A stretch of 12,474 nucleotides of DNA from Bordetella parapertussis. Lineage in GTDB: Bacteria > Pseudomonadota > Gammaproteobacteria > Burkholderiales > Burkholderiaceae_D. Positions 1 through 7,433 of the stretch are shown here, piece by piece. Each line of letters begins with the position of its first letter. Position 1 is the stretch's first letter. Location of the stretch: the NCBI GenBank assembly GCA_945883145.1, contig CAMCXB010000064.1, positions 1 to 12,474 on the forward strand, in the 5' to 3' direction. Under the pieces are notes generated by a model. That model did no database searches. It had not been told where the DNA came from and saw only the letters and a program-made list of their open reading frames with translations. The translations under genes and the position numbers were made by a program.

Positions 1-378
1 TTGCTCCAGTCGCGCTAAATGCTCTAGCGCTTTATCAAGCTTATCTACCTTCAAATAAGCCTCACCTATGTATTCATGCGCTTGACGATGATTAGGATTG
101 ATTTTTAATGCTTGGTTATAGTGTGAAAAAGAGAGATCCATCTCGCCCAAATTGCGATAGGCATAGCCCAAATAATTATGGATGTCTGCATTCTCTGGCG
201 ATTTTTTTACTGCTCTGTTTAATGCTTTGACTGCGCTCGGCCAATCTTTGGCTAACACGGCTTTATGTCCTGCGACAAAATCCGCATTCTCAGCAACCGC
301 ATCCGCTTTCGGTCCTGATAAGTTTGCATACACCGCACCTGCGCAAATGAATAACATCATAAAGATAATTTTTTTCAT
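1..378 (-). CDS. Secreted TPR-repeat protein, 3' end beyond window
   Basis: The reading frame begins at an ATG at 378 with a GGGAG ribosome site a few bases upstream and stays open to the window edge, giving 126 residues of an incomplete protein. Residues 1-18 are a typical signal peptide (two Lys, a hydrophobic core, then AVYA before the likely cleavage site), so the product is probably periplasmic. Residues about 38-126 read as tetratricopeptide helices: NYLGYAYRNLGEMDLSFSHY is followed by an ALKINP turn and then EYIGEAYLKVDKLDKALEHL. TPR domains mediate protein-protein contacts; no partner can be named. The gene follows the lytic transglycosylase by 28 bases on the same strand and probably shares the proS transcript, so a link to the cell envelope is possible but only inferred from position. 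Confidence 0.85.
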   Translation of the reverse strand, partial: MKKIIFMMLFICAGAVYANLSGPKADAVAENADFVAGHKAVLAKDWPSAVKALNRAVKKSPENADIHNYLGYAYRNLGEMDLSFSHYNQALKINPNHRQAHEYIGEAYLKVDKLDKALEHLARLEQ

Positions 379-406
379 ATCTACTCCCAATTTAAAAATT
401 AAAAAA

Positions 407-1036
407 TCAATGCTGCCAACGCTGCCATGCGGCGCGTACAGCATTAGGATACTCAGGTCGACCACGACTACCGTTGTAACGCCCTAGCGCCATGAACACA
501 TCACCACGTTCCAAATCTAGATACAGTCGCAAAATAGCGCAGCCATAACGTAAATTCGTTTGCATATGAAACAAAGCTGCTGGTCGTCCATCACCGATTG
601 CATGCGTCCAAAAAGGCATGACTTGCATATAGCCTCGGGCGCCAGCACGTGAAATTGCATATTTACGAAATGCCGACTCCACTTGAATCAAACCTAACAC
701 TAATGCAGGCTCTAATCCTGCTCGCCGCGCTTCATACCAAACTGTCTGCAAAAATTCTTGTCGCACCATGGTGTCTGGCATACGACTATGTAAGCGACGC
801 GACATCGCATCAAACCAGCGCTGCCATGCTACACGCTCACTCTCATTCGAAAACACCAGCTTAGGTGGCCTAGGATCCGTAATGGCACGCGCCAACGCCA
901 CCCTTACTGCATCTGCTAATGCTTCTTCCTTTTGATTACCCGCTAGCGCTGCTGATGGCATGCCACACACAATCAGCAATAACAGGCATCCCCACCACAC
1001 TCGCCTTAAGCTTTGTAGGTGGCACAAGAACTTCAT
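407..1036 (-). CDS. SLT-type lytic transglycosylase (periplasmic)
   Basis: This 209-residue protein matches the transglycosylase SLT (Slt70 C-terminal, goose-lysozyme-like) fold. Such enzymes cut the MurNAc-GlcNAc bond of peptidoglycan to make 1,6-anhydro ends. Visible motifs are the catalytic glutamate E120 in LIQVESAF, the GARGYMQVMP block at 132-141, NLRYG at 161-165 and ALGRYNGS at 183-190, all in the expected order. Residues 1-32 form a signal peptide ending SAALA; a Cys at 24 does not sit in a good lipobox, so a soluble periplasmic form is likelier than a lipoprotein. The start lies 2 bases after the proS stop with only a weak ribosome site, which suggests translational coupling to proS. 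It is small for the class and has only a short helical region between signal and catalytic domain. Confidence 0.9.
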   Translation of the reverse strand: MKFLCHLQSLRRVWWGCLLLLIVCGMPSAALAGNQKEEALADAVRVALARAITDPRPPKLVFSNESERVAWQRWFDAMSRRLHSRMPDTMVRQEFLQTVWYEARRAGLEPALVLGLIQVESAFRKYAISRAGARGYMQVMPFWTHAIGDGRPAALFHMQTNLRYGCAILRLYLDLERGDVFMALGRYNGSRGRPEYPNAVRAAWQRWQH

Positions 1037-1038
1037 CT

Positions 1039-2763
1039 TCAGATAGCTAAGCGTTGTTTGATAAACGCGACCATCTCCGGTAAGGCAACCGGTGTCGCTG
1101 CTTCATCTCTACGACCTTGATATTCCAGCATGCCTTCTTTTAAGCTGCGCTCACCAATCACAACACGATGTGGCACACCGATTAACTCCCAATCAGCAAA
1201 CATCGCACCTGGTCGCTCTCCTCGGTCATCCAACATCACATCAACGCCTGCTTCTTTTAACGCTGCATACAGCTTATTGGTTTCTGCTTGCACTGCTTCG
1301 CTACGGTCATAACCCATCGGACATAACACCACTTCAAATGGTGCAATCGAAGCAGGCCAGATAATGCCTTTAGCATCAAAATTTTGTTCAATCGCTGCAC
1401 CTAAGATACGGGTCACGCCTATGCCATAGCAACCCATTTGCATAAGCTGAGGCTTACCTGATTCATCGAGATAGGTCGCTTTCATATCTTCTGAATAACG
1501 TGTACCCAATTGAAATACATGGCCGACTTCGATACCACGTTGAATTTCCAATACGCCTTTACCATCCGGTGAAGGATCACCCGCCACCACATTGCGTATA
1601 TCAGCAACCTGCGGCATGGGAAGATCACGCTCCCAATTCGCGCCTGTGTAATGAAAGTCTTCTTGATTCGCGCCACACACAAAATCACTCATGATCGCAA
1701 CACTGTGATCAGCAATAATTTTTACTGGCTGCTTGGTTTTGATAGGACCGATATAACCAGGTGGTGTACCAAATGCTTGAATAATTTCCGACTCACTCGC
1801 AAAGCGGAACGGACCGATGCCAGGTAACTTACCCACTTTCACTTCATTCAAATCATGATCACCACGTAAAAGTAAGAGCCAGATTTCACGTTTTTCTTCA
1901 GCGATTTCTACGCTAATGACAATCGACTTCACCATTTTTGTCAGCGCTATGTTTAACAAAGTAGCCACGTCTTCACAACGCTGTTTACCTGGTGTGGCTG
2001 TCAAACTTAATGCAGTTTGTGGATCAGCACGTTTACCTGCTGGTGGCATGGCTTCTGCCGCTTCCATATTGGCTGCGTAATCCGAAGTGGGGCAATACAC
2101 TAAAGCGTCTTCACCCGTATCAGCAATCACATGAAACTCTTGTGATCCTGAACCACCGATAGCACCATTGTCTGCTGCCACAGCACGAAACTTCAAACCA
2201 AAGCGGTTAAAAATACGTGTGTAAGCATCCACCATGTTTTGATAAGAAACACGTAAGCCTTCCACATCCCTATCAAATGAATACGCATCTTTCATGGTGA
2301 ATTCACGGCCACGCATTAAACCAAAACGCGGTCTGCGCTCATCACGAAATTTTGTTTGTATATGATAAAAATTAACTGGTAGCTGGCGATAAGATTTGAT
2401 TTCACTACGTGCCACATCCGTTACCACTTCTTCTGACGTAGGCTGAATCGCAAAATCACGCCCATGTCTGTCTTTAACGCGCATGAGTTCAGGACCCATC
2501 TTGTCCCAGCGACCGGTTTCTTGCCACAACTCAGCAGGCTGAACCAAAGGCATTAGCATTTCGATAGCACCTGCTTTATCCATCTCTTGCCGCACTATGC
2601 CTTCCACTTTACGGATCACCCGCAAACCCATAGGCATGTAGGTATAAATGCCAGAACCAAGGCGCTTAATCATGCCGGCACGCAGCATGAGTTTATGACT
2701 GACGATTTCCGCATCAGAAGGGGCTTCTTTAAGGGTAGAAATAAAAAACTGGGATGCACGCAT
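1039..2763 (-). CDS. proS: Prolyl-tRNA synthetase (bacterial type with editing domain)
   Basis: ProS charges tRNA-Pro with proline in the cytoplasm. The 574-residue length is close to the 572 of the E. coli enzyme. Class II motif 1 lies around residues 36-61, the TSEE loop at 109-112, motif 2 at 139-163 (FRDERRPRFGLMRGREF) and motif 3 at 443-452 (MGCYGIGVTR). The stretch from about 224 to 405 is the inserted editing domain that clears Ala-tRNA-Pro; Lys279 in MVKS falls where the E. coli enzyme has its key editing lysine. The C-terminal anticodon-binding domain runs from about 474 to the end. The N-terminal MRASQFFISTLKEAP is typical and fixes the start, although the ribosome site is poor. It heads a likely operon with the lytic transglycosylase and the TPR gene. 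Nothing is missing. Confidence 0.98.
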   Translation of the reverse strand: MRASQFFISTLKEAPSDAEIVSHKLMLRAGMIKRLGSGIYTYMPMGLRVIRKVEGIVRQEMDKAGAIEMLMPLVQPAELWQETGRWDKMGPELMRVKDRHGRDFAIQPTSEEVVTDVARSEIKSYRQLPVNFYHIQTKFRDERRPRFGLMRGREFTMKDAYSFDRDVEGLRVSYQNMVDAYTRIFNRFGLKFRAVAADNGAIGGSGSQEFHVIADTGEDALVYCPTSDYAANMEAAEAMPPAGKRADPQTALSLTATPGKQRCEDVATLLNIALTKMVKSIVISVEIAEEKREIWLLLLRGDHDLNEVKVGKLPGIGPFRFASESEIIQAFGTPPGYIGPIKTKQPVKIIADHSVAIMSDFVCGANQEDFHYTGANWERDLPMPQVADIRNVVAGDPSPDGKGVLEIQRGIEVGHVFQLGTRYSEDMKATYLDESGKPQLMQMGCYGIGVTRILGAAIEQNFDAKGIIWPASIAPFEVVLCPMGYDRSEAVQAETNKLYAALKEAGVDVMLDDRGERPGAMFADWELIGVPHRVVIGERSLKEGMLEYQGRRDEAATPVALPEMVAFIKQRLAI

Positions 2764-2772
2764 GAGAATCTA

Positions 2773-2798
2773 ATCTTTTAAAAGAGGAGGGTTATAAT
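2773..2798. promoter_or_regulatory. Candidate promoter elements between proS and rppH
   Basis: The 196-base divergent spacer between proS and rppH contains a perfect TATAAT on the plus strand at 2793-2798, about 160 bases before rppH. Its complement region offers TATAAC to the proS side. Neither has a good -35 hexamer at 16-18 bases. A short CTTTTAAAAG palindrome lies at 2773-2782. Promoters for both operons must lie in this spacer, but the exact elements are uncertain. Confidence 0.3.
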
Positions 2799-2959
2799 CA
2801 ACTCAATTTTAAAGTATTAGTTGGTCATCCAGCCTGCTGATTGCAATACCGAGTTTTTTATCCTGCCGCGCTGACCTTTTCGGCTTGTCGCCACCAGATA
2901 AAAACACGTTTTACCTTGCATGCAGCCGCCGTCTGACCGCAGAAAATTCGAGGTGCATC

Positions 2960-3634
2960 ATGCTAGACCGTGAAGGCTTTCGCCCAAACGTCGGCATTAT
3001 CTTGTTGAACAGCCAGAACGAAGTCTGGTGGGGCAAACGGGTACGCGAACATTCGTGGCAGTTTCCGCAAGGCGGAATTAAATATGGCGAAACGCCAGAG
3101 CAAGCCATGTTCCGCGAATTGGAAGAAGAAGTTGGATTACGTGCTGAGCACGTGAAAATCATAGGCCGCACGCGCGATTGGCTACGTTATGAAGTGCCGG
3201 ATCATTTCATCAAACGCGAAATCCGCGGCCATTATCGTGGGCAAAAACAAATCTGGTTTTTGTTGCGCATGGTGGGGCGTGACTGTGACATCAACCTGCG
3301 TGTTTCCGATCATCCTGAATTCGATGCATGGCGTTGGCATGAGTATTGGGTGCCATTAGATGTGGTGATTGAATTTAAACGCGATGTCTATCTCAAAGCA
3401 TTACAAGAACTATCGCGCTTTTTAAATCGTCCTCAGAGTGCAAATAATCAGCAACGTAATCGTGATCGTGTTCAACATGGGCATGGCAGTCAAGCACATC
3501 AATCAGAAACGAACACCTCTGAACCTAACGGCGCAGAGCTTAACAGCGCTGAACCTAACAACGCTGAGCTTAAGAACTCTCCAGCATCACCCACTGCTAC
3601 CGCGCAAGACCAACCCGAATCGGAACCTAAATGA
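2960..3634 (+). CDS. rppH: RNA pyrophosphohydrolase RppH (Nudix) with repetitive C-terminal tail
   Basis: RppH removes pyrophosphate from 5'-triphosphorylated RNA, which triggers RNase E-dependent mRNA decay. The Nudix box is complete at residues 38-60: G38, E44, R52-E53 and E56-E57-x-G59, within GGIKYGETPEQAMFRELEEE. The N-terminal MLDREGFRPNVGIIL is the family's usual start. The ATG at 2960 has GAGGTG six bases upstream, so it is preferred over an upstream in-frame TTG at 2885. The catalytic domain ends near residue 157. Residues about 158-224 are a low-complexity Q/N/S/E/P-rich tail with a duplicated ten-residue unit (EPNGAELNSA, EPNNAELKNS); the E. coli enzyme (176 residues) has no such extension. 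The gene overlaps the next one by ATGA, so the two are co-translated. Confidence 0.95.
   Translation: MLDREGFRPNVGIILLNSQNEVWWGKRVREHSWQFPQGGIKYGETPEQAMFRELEEEVGLRAEHVKIIGRTRDWLRYEVPDHFIKREIRGHYRGQKQIWFLLRMVGRDCDINLRVSDHPEFDAWRWHEYWVPLDVVIEFKRDVYLKALQELSRFLNRPQSANNQQRNRDRVQHGHGSQAHQSETNTSEPNGAELNSAEPNNAELKNSPASPTATAQDQPESEPK
3521..3580 (+). repeat. Two 30-base tandem repeats in the rppH tail
   Basis: Units 3521-3550 and 3551-3580 both begin GAACCTAAC and agree at about 24 of 30 positions. They preserve frame and encode the repeated ten-residue EPN(G/N)AEL unit in the disordered tail of RppH, which suggests growth by slippage or unequal exchange. Confidence 0.75.
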
Positions 3635-4146
3635 GCTTGACGACTTTTTTGCGCCCTATCGCATTATTCATAACCCTCTTTATTTCACTGTCAGCTAGTG
3701 CACAAAAAGAAGATGCAGATGGCGGACCAGCAGTCTGGCAAGAATCCACTGTCACTTTACCAGCAGCGCCGACAAAGGAAAATTTACTCGCATTTAATCC
3801 AAACGTGAGTGGTACTATGAAATTTGCTATCGATGCAAAATCACTGACGGTAGAAAAAGATGAAGTTGTGCGTTACACCCTCGTCATCACTAGCGCAGCA
3901 GGTGCGAGTAATGTGAGCTATGAAGGCATACGTTGCAAGACGATGGAGAAAAAAGCGTACGCTTTTGGTCAGGCTGATGGCAACTGGTCTGTTGCTAAAC
4001 GCGATGCTTGGGATGCGATTGCAGATGGTCGCGTGAATCGCCAACACATCACACTTGCTCAAGATTTCTTTTGTGATGGATCACGTGTTGCGGGCAAAGC
4101 AGAAAACATTATTGAGCGCATACGGCGCAATAGACCGCTTAAATAA
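3631..4146 (+). CDS. CNP1-like family exported protein
   Basis: This 171-residue protein resembles the CNP1-like family (first described in Neisseria), whose biochemical role is not known to me. Residues 1-24 are a signal peptide ending SASA, so the mature protein should be periplasmic or envelope-associated. The family-like core runs from about 34 to 168. It includes VRYTLVITSAAGASNVSYEG at 80-99 followed by IRC, and a second Cys in DFFCDGSRVAG; the two cysteines (102 and 148) could form a disulphide. The start codon overlaps the rppH stop as ATGA, implying translational coupling. The protein is complete. Assignment rests on sequence recall and on the rppH neighbourhood typical of Burkholderiales. 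Confidence 0.8.
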   Translation: MSLTTFLRPIALFITLFISLSASAQKEDADGGPAVWQESTVTLPAAPTKENLLAFNPNVSGTMKFAIDAKSLTVEKDEVVRYTLVITSAAGASNVSYEGIRCKTMEKKAYAFGQADGNWSVAKRDAWDAIADGRVNRQHITLAQDFFCDGSRVAGKAENIIERIRRNRPLK

Positions 4147-4176
4147 TGCAAAGAATTTTTTAGCTTGTTTTGTAAC

Positions 4177-5295
4177 TTACAGCAAAACTAAATTATCTCG
4201 GTGTATCAATTCTGATTCTTCTACATAACCGAGTATCGCTGCAATTTCAGACGAAGGTTGACGCATAATGCGGCGCGCTTCAGTGCTAGCGTAATTCGAC
4301 ATACCGCGCGCAATTTCTTTACCTTCTTGCGTGACGCAAGTGATTACATCACCACGACCAAATTCACCCACTACTTCCACCACACCAATCGGCAATAAAG
4401 ACTTACCTTCCATGCTGAGTTTTTGCACTGCACCTGCATCTAAGATCACTTTACCTGCGGTTTTTAAATGATCCGCCATCCATTGTTTGCGTGCAGTCAG
4501 ACGCGCAGTTTGCGCAATGAGTTGGGAGCCTATCGCTTCACCATTCGCAAGACGGGTTAAGACTTGTTCCTCACGTCCCCAAGCAATCACCGTGTGCGCG
4601 CCTGATGCAGCAGCACGTCGTGCAGCTAAAATTTTAGTCAACATACCGCCACTACCAATGCCACTCCCTGCACCACCTGCCATGGCTTCTAATGCAGGAT
4701 CTCCTGCTTTAGCTTCATGTACAAATTCTGCGCTTGGATTTTTACGTGGATCAGCTGTGTAGAGGCCGCGTTGATCTGTCAAAATAATTAACGCATCAGC
4801 TTCAATTAAATTTGCAACCAAAGCACCCAACGTATCGTTGTCACCAAATTTAATTTCATCAGTGACTACGGTGTCATTTTCATTAATGACAGGGATGACG
4901 CCAAAGTCTAATAAGGTAAATAGCGTAGAACGTGCATTTAAATATCGTTCGCGATCAGCTAAATCAGCATGGGTTAATAAAACCTGTGCAGTGCGCAGCT
5001 GATGCGCACCAAAGCTTGTTTCATAAATTTGCGCCAACCCCATTTGACCTACTGCGGCACAAGCTTGTAATTCATGCACTTCAACCGGTCTTTTTTCAAA
5101 GCCTAAACGTTGCATGCCTTCTGCAATTGCACCTGAACTCACTAACACCACTTGCTTACCCATGGCACGCAATTGTGCTATCTGTGCTGCCCACTTAGAA
5201 ATAGCAGCATGATCGAGACCCTTGCCTTCATTCGTGACAAGGGAAGAACCGACTTTGATGATGAGGCGCTGCGCTTCTTGAATAACAGATCGCAT
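4177..5295 (-). CDS. proB: Glutamate 5-kinase (ProB) with PUA domain
   Basis: ProB phosphorylates L-glutamate to gamma-glutamyl phosphate, the first and normally proline-inhibited step of proline synthesis. The 372 residues match the two-domain form (E. coli 367). The amino-acid kinase domain covers about 8-255: IIKVGSSLVTNEGKGLD with Lys14, LVSSGAIAEGMQRLG, the glutamate-binding INENDTV at 137-143, FGDND at 150-154, and SGIGSGGMLTK ending at Lys221. The PUA domain follows from about 281, with GRGDV and IARGMSNYAS. It is the last gene of the rplU-rpmA-obgE-proB run, 29 bases after obgE. The ribosome site is weak (GAG about eight bases upstream). It faces the CNP1-like gene tail to tail across 30 bases with no convincing terminator. 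Confidence 0.97.
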   Translation of the reverse strand: MRSVIQEAQRLIIKVGSSLVTNEGKGLDHAAISKWAAQIAQLRAMGKQVVLVSSGAIAEGMQRLGFEKRPVEVHELQACAAVGQMGLAQIYETSFGAHQLRTAQVLLTHADLADRERYLNARSTLFTLLDFGVIPVINENDTVVTDEIKFGDNDTLGALVANLIEADALIILTDQRGLYTADPRKNPSAEFVHEAKAGDPALEAMAGGAGSGIGSGGMLTKILAARRAAASGAHTVIAWGREEQVLTRLANGEAIGSQLIAQTARLTARKQWMADHLKTAGKVILDAGAVQKLSMEGKSLLPIGVVEVVGEFGRGDVITCVTQEGKEIARGMSNYASTEARRIMRQPSSEIAAILGYVEESELIHRDNLVLL

Positions 5296-5324
5296 GAAGA
5301 TCTCAGAAAATATGAGGAGAAAAA

Positions 5325-6428
5325 TTAATCGATTACTTTGAAACGTGGATCATCCAGATCGACTGAAACAATCGCACGCACTTCTTCGACTAAGGTAGAT
5401 TGATCACGCTGCTCTTGATTGCGTTGTGTAGCGATGAAGTCATAAATCTCTTTAACTAAATCATCACAACCCTCACGGGTTAAGCCCGATATTTCAAACA
5501 CAGGACCTTTCCAGCCAAAGCGTTTAATAAAATCTTTGACGCGCGCAACGCGTTCTTCTTGCGGCACCATGTCTAATTTGTTCAACACCAACCAACGTGG
5601 TTTATCAAACAAAGATTCATCGTATTTTTTTAGCTCCAGCACAATCGCTTTCGCTTCTTTTACTGGATCCACATGATCGAACGGCGCTAAATCAACGAGA
5701 TGCAATAACAAACTCGTGCGTTGCAGATGCCGTAAAAACTGTACACCCAATCCTGCACCATCTGCTGCACCTTCGATGAGTCCTGGAATGTCTGCAATCA
5801 CAAAACTTTTTTCATGACTGACACGCACCACACCTAAATTAGGATGCAAAGTCGTAAACGGATAATCCGCAACTTTAGGACGTGCATTTGATACTGCTGC
5901 AATGAAAGTGGATTTACCTGCATTCGGCATACCCAACAAACCTACGTCAGCTAATACTTTTAATTCGAGCTTAAGATCGCGACGCTCACCTTCTTTACCA
6001 TCGGTTTTTTGTCGCGGTGCGCGATTGGTTGAAGACTTAAAGTGTATGTTGCCCCAACCACCTTCACCACCTTTAGCCAGCAAGGCCACTTGATCATGTT
6101 CAGTTAAATCGGCAATGATGCCACCATCAACTTGATCGATTACTAAAGTGCCAACTGGCATACGCAAATACACATCATCTGCACCTTTGCCGTAGCAATC
6201 TGAACCACGTCCATGTTCACCATGACGACCACGATGAATTTTTGCAAAACGATAATCTACTAAGGTGTTGATATTGCGATCGGCAATGGCAAAGATGCTG
6301 CCACCTTTACCGCCATCACCACCATCAGGCCCCCCAAATGGACGAAATTTTTCACGACAAAACGAAGCAACACCATTGCCGCCATCACCAGCAATCACTT
6401 CAATTTTTGCTTCGTCGATAAATTTCAT
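5325..6428 (-). CDS. obgE: GTPase ObgE/CgtA
   Basis: ObgE is an essential GTPase that binds the 50S ribosomal subunit and links ribosome assembly to the stringent response. Residues 1-158 are the glycine-rich Obg fold (AGDGGNGVASF, GGPDGGDGGKGGS, RGRHGEHGRG). The G domain follows: G1 GMPNAGKST at 166-174, G2 YPFTTLHPNLG, G3 DIPG at 213-216, G4 NKLD at 283-286 and G5 SGLTREG at 314-320. A short variable tail ends at 367. The start MKFIDEAKIEVIAGDGGNG is the family norm. It lies downstream of rplU and rpmA, a widespread bacterial order that fits its ribosomal role. A terminator-like hairpin and an overlapping alternative stem separate it from rpmA, and its ribosome-binding region lies inside that stem. 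Confidence 0.98.
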   Translation of the reverse strand: MKFIDEAKIEVIAGDGGNGVASFCREKFRPFGGPDGGDGGKGGSIFAIADRNINTLVDYRFAKIHRGRHGEHGRGSDCYGKGADDVYLRMPVGTLVIDQVDGGIIADLTEHDQVALLAKGGEGGWGNIHFKSSTNRAPRQKTDGKEGERRDLKLELKVLADVGLLGMPNAGKSTFIAAVSNARPKVADYPFTTLHPNLGVVRVSHEKSFVIADIPGLIEGAADGAGLGVQFLRHLQRTSLLLHLVDLAPFDHVDPVKEAKAIVLELKKYDESLFDKPRWLVLNKLDMVPQEERVARVKDFIKRFGWKGPVFEISGLTREGCDDLVKEIYDFIATQRNQEQRDQSTLVEEVRAIVSVDLDDPRFKVID

Positions 6429-6430
6429 AA

Positions 6431-6469
6431 TCTGCCGCCAGAAAGTAAAAAGGCCCTACCTGCGGCAGA
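6431..6469 (-). promoter_or_regulatory. Alternative stem covering the obgE ribosome-binding region
   Basis: A perfect 8-base inverted repeat (TCTGCCGC at 6431-6438 and GCGGCAGA at 6462-6469 on the plus strand) leaves a 23-base loop. On the obgE transcript its second arm ends two bases before the start codon and covers the G-rich sequence that must act as ribosome site. The first arm overlaps the 5' arm and loop of the terminator hairpin, so the two structures exclude each other. A regulatory role is inference. Confidence 0.4.
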
Positions 6470-6475
6470 GCCTTT
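6447..6475 (-). terminator. Intrinsic terminator or attenuator between rpmA and obgE
   Basis: On the minus strand AAAGGCTCT (6475-6467) pairs with AGGGCCTTT (6457-6449) through nine pairs including one G-U wobble, with a nine-base loop and a five-T tract. It lies in the 70-base rpmA-obgE gap, so it likely gives partial termination, keeping obgE and proB below ribosomal protein levels. Confidence 0.7.
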
Positions 6476-6498
6476 CATGCAGGAATGCTGAATGCTTC

Positions 6499-6756
6499 CT
6501 AAGCCGGAACAACCATCACAAAGTGACGCTTAGCTGCACCTTTGATAGCAAACTGCACTTTGCCATCAGTTAAAGCAAATAAAGTGTGATCTTTGCCCAT
6601 GCCTACATTTTCGCCTGCATGCAATTTTGTGCCGCGTTGACGAACGATGATGCCACCGGCATTGATTGCTTGACCACCATAAACCTTGACGCCTAGTCGT
6701 TTCGACTCTGAATCACGGCCATTGCGCGTAGTGCCGCCGCCTTTTTTATGTGCCAT
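6499..6756 (-). CDS. rpmA: 50S ribosomal protein L27
   Basis: L27 is an 85-residue protein of the large subunit whose N-terminal arm reaches the peptidyl transferase centre. The sequence starts MAHKKGGGTTRNGRDSESKR, followed by LGVKVYGGQ, the invariant core GGIIVRQRGTKLHAGENVGM, then GKDHTLFAL and the basic C-terminal part. The N-terminus begins directly with MAHKKG, as in E. coli, without the cleavable extension seen in Firmicutes. A GGAG ribosome site precedes the ATG. It follows rplU by 37 bases; that gap carries two copies of the palindrome CTGATCAG (6774-6781 and 6783-6790). A terminator-like hairpin follows before obgE. Confidence 0.98.
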   Translation of the reverse strand: MAHKKGGGTTRNGRDSESKRLGVKVYGGQAINAGGIIVRQRGTKLHAGENVGMGKDHTLFALTDGKVQFAIKGAAKRHFVMVVPA

Positions 6757-6793
6757 TTGCTACTCCTAATTTCCTGATCAGTCTGATCAGTGA

Positions 6794-7105
6794 TTAACCA
6801 TTGATCGAGACGATTTGCAACTCAGTGTAATTTTGGCGATGGCCTTGACGCTTTTGGTAATGCTTACGACGACGCATCTTGAAAATTTTCACTTTATCGT
6901 GACGACCATGCGCCACTACCGTAGCAAGCACCTTAGCACCTTGAACCAGTGGCGCACCAAATTTCATGGTGTCACCCGCACCCACTGCGAGTACTTGATC
7001 CAAAGTGATTTCGGAGCCTATGTCTGCCGGTATCTGTTCTACTTTAAGTTTTTCGCCAGCCGCAACTTTATACTGCTTGCCGCCGGTTTTTATGACCGCG
7101 TACAT
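6794..7105 (-). CDS. rplU: 50S ribosomal protein L21
   Basis: L21 binds 23S rRNA in the large subunit. The 103-residue product equals the E. coli length and opens with the standard MYAVIKTGGKQYKVAAGEKL. The basic stretch KIFKMRRRKHYQKRQGHRQN near the C-terminus is the conserved RNA-binding segment. The ATG at 7105 has GAGG six bases upstream. An in-frame ATG at 7144 would add 13 residues unlike the family and lies inside a leader hairpin, so it was rejected. It is the first gene of the rplU-rpmA-obgE-proB run and is served by a near-consensus promoter about 110 bases upstream. Confidence 0.98.
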   Translation of the reverse strand: MYAVIKTGGKQYKVAAGEKLKVEQIPADIGSEITLDQVLAVGAGDTMKFGAPLVQGAKVLATVVAHGRHDKVKIFKMRRRKHYQKRQGHRQNYTELQIVSING

Positions 7106-7137
7106 GGGAACCTCATCAATTTTTGTGTTTGGAACAT

Positions 7138-7164
7138 ATCCCAATGCCAGAGTGGCGATGGGAT
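7138..7164 (-). promoter_or_regulatory. Hairpin in the rplU leader
   Basis: In the rplU 5' leader, ATCCCA pairs with TGGGAT (six pairs), then a two-by-two internal loop, then GCCA pairs with TGGC around a three-base loop CTC. It ends about 33 bases before the rplU start. Ribosomal protein leaders often carry autoregulatory structures; whether L21 binds here is inference. Confidence 0.5.
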
Positions 7165-7211
7165 TTCAACCGTCAGCAGCTAAGACCTCAGCCGTTTCGG
7201 GAAAACCTCAA

Positions 7212-7240
7212 ATTATACATAGACTTAGCCCTTAGGTCAA
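7212..7240 (-). promoter_or_regulatory. Strong sigma-70 promoter for rplU-rpmA(-obgE-proB)
   Basis: On the minus strand, TTGACC (7240-7235) and a perfect TATAAT (7217-7212) are separated by exactly 17 bases. Transcription should begin near 7205, giving a leader of about 100 bases before rplU. This is the best promoter match noticed in the window and fits a highly expressed ribosomal protein operon. Confidence 0.85.
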
Positions 7241-7298
7241 AACTAAACCTCACTATTAAAGCTAGCTTAATAGAGAAGCAGGCGGTGAATGCTCATCG

Positions 7299-7304
7299 TA
7301 TAAT
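7299..7304 (+). promoter_or_regulatory. Possible -10 element for ispB
   Basis: A perfect TATAAT lies on the plus strand about 130 bases before ispB, but no -35 hexamer is recognisable at 16-18 bases upstream (AAGCAG and neighbours). It is the best candidate for the ispB promoter in the spacer and remains uncertain. Confidence 0.3.
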
Positions 7305-7433
7305 CGCCCAAGTTTTAAATTTCATGCACGATAACTATAAATAATTGTCAAATTAAAAACTTTACTCGATTTGATTTGAAATAAATCGCTCCTCGTACAA
7401 AAACTTTAACTATTAAATAATCTTGCTTCCCTC

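Larger units (their letters stand above)
7106..7433. other. 328-base divergent spacer between rplU and ispB
   Basis: The rplU half holds a strong promoter and a leader hairpin, described separately. The ispB half (about 7305-7433) is very A/T-rich, with no Shine-Dalgarno-like sequence, no tRNA and no reading frame with recognisable homology. I see no sign of a small protein gene. Confidence 0.6.

Noticed and set aside
182..864. Plus-strand reading frames opposite the TPR and transglycosylase genes
   Set aside because: They have no ribosome site or family resemblance and lie antisense to well-supported genes.
2885..2959. In-frame upstream extension of rppH from a TTG
   Set aside because: The ATG at 2960 has a good GAGGTG site and gives the family's usual MLDREGFRPN opening; the extra 25 residues have no family support.
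4147..4190. Bidirectional terminator between the CNP1-like gene and proB
   Set aside because: Only a 6-base A/T-rich stem (GTTTTG/CAAAAC) overlapping the proB stop, with no T-tract on either strand.
7106..7144. Upstream ATG extension of rplU
   Set aside because: It would add 13 residues not found in L21 and begins inside a hairpin; the ATG at 7105 has GAGG and gives exactly 103 residues.
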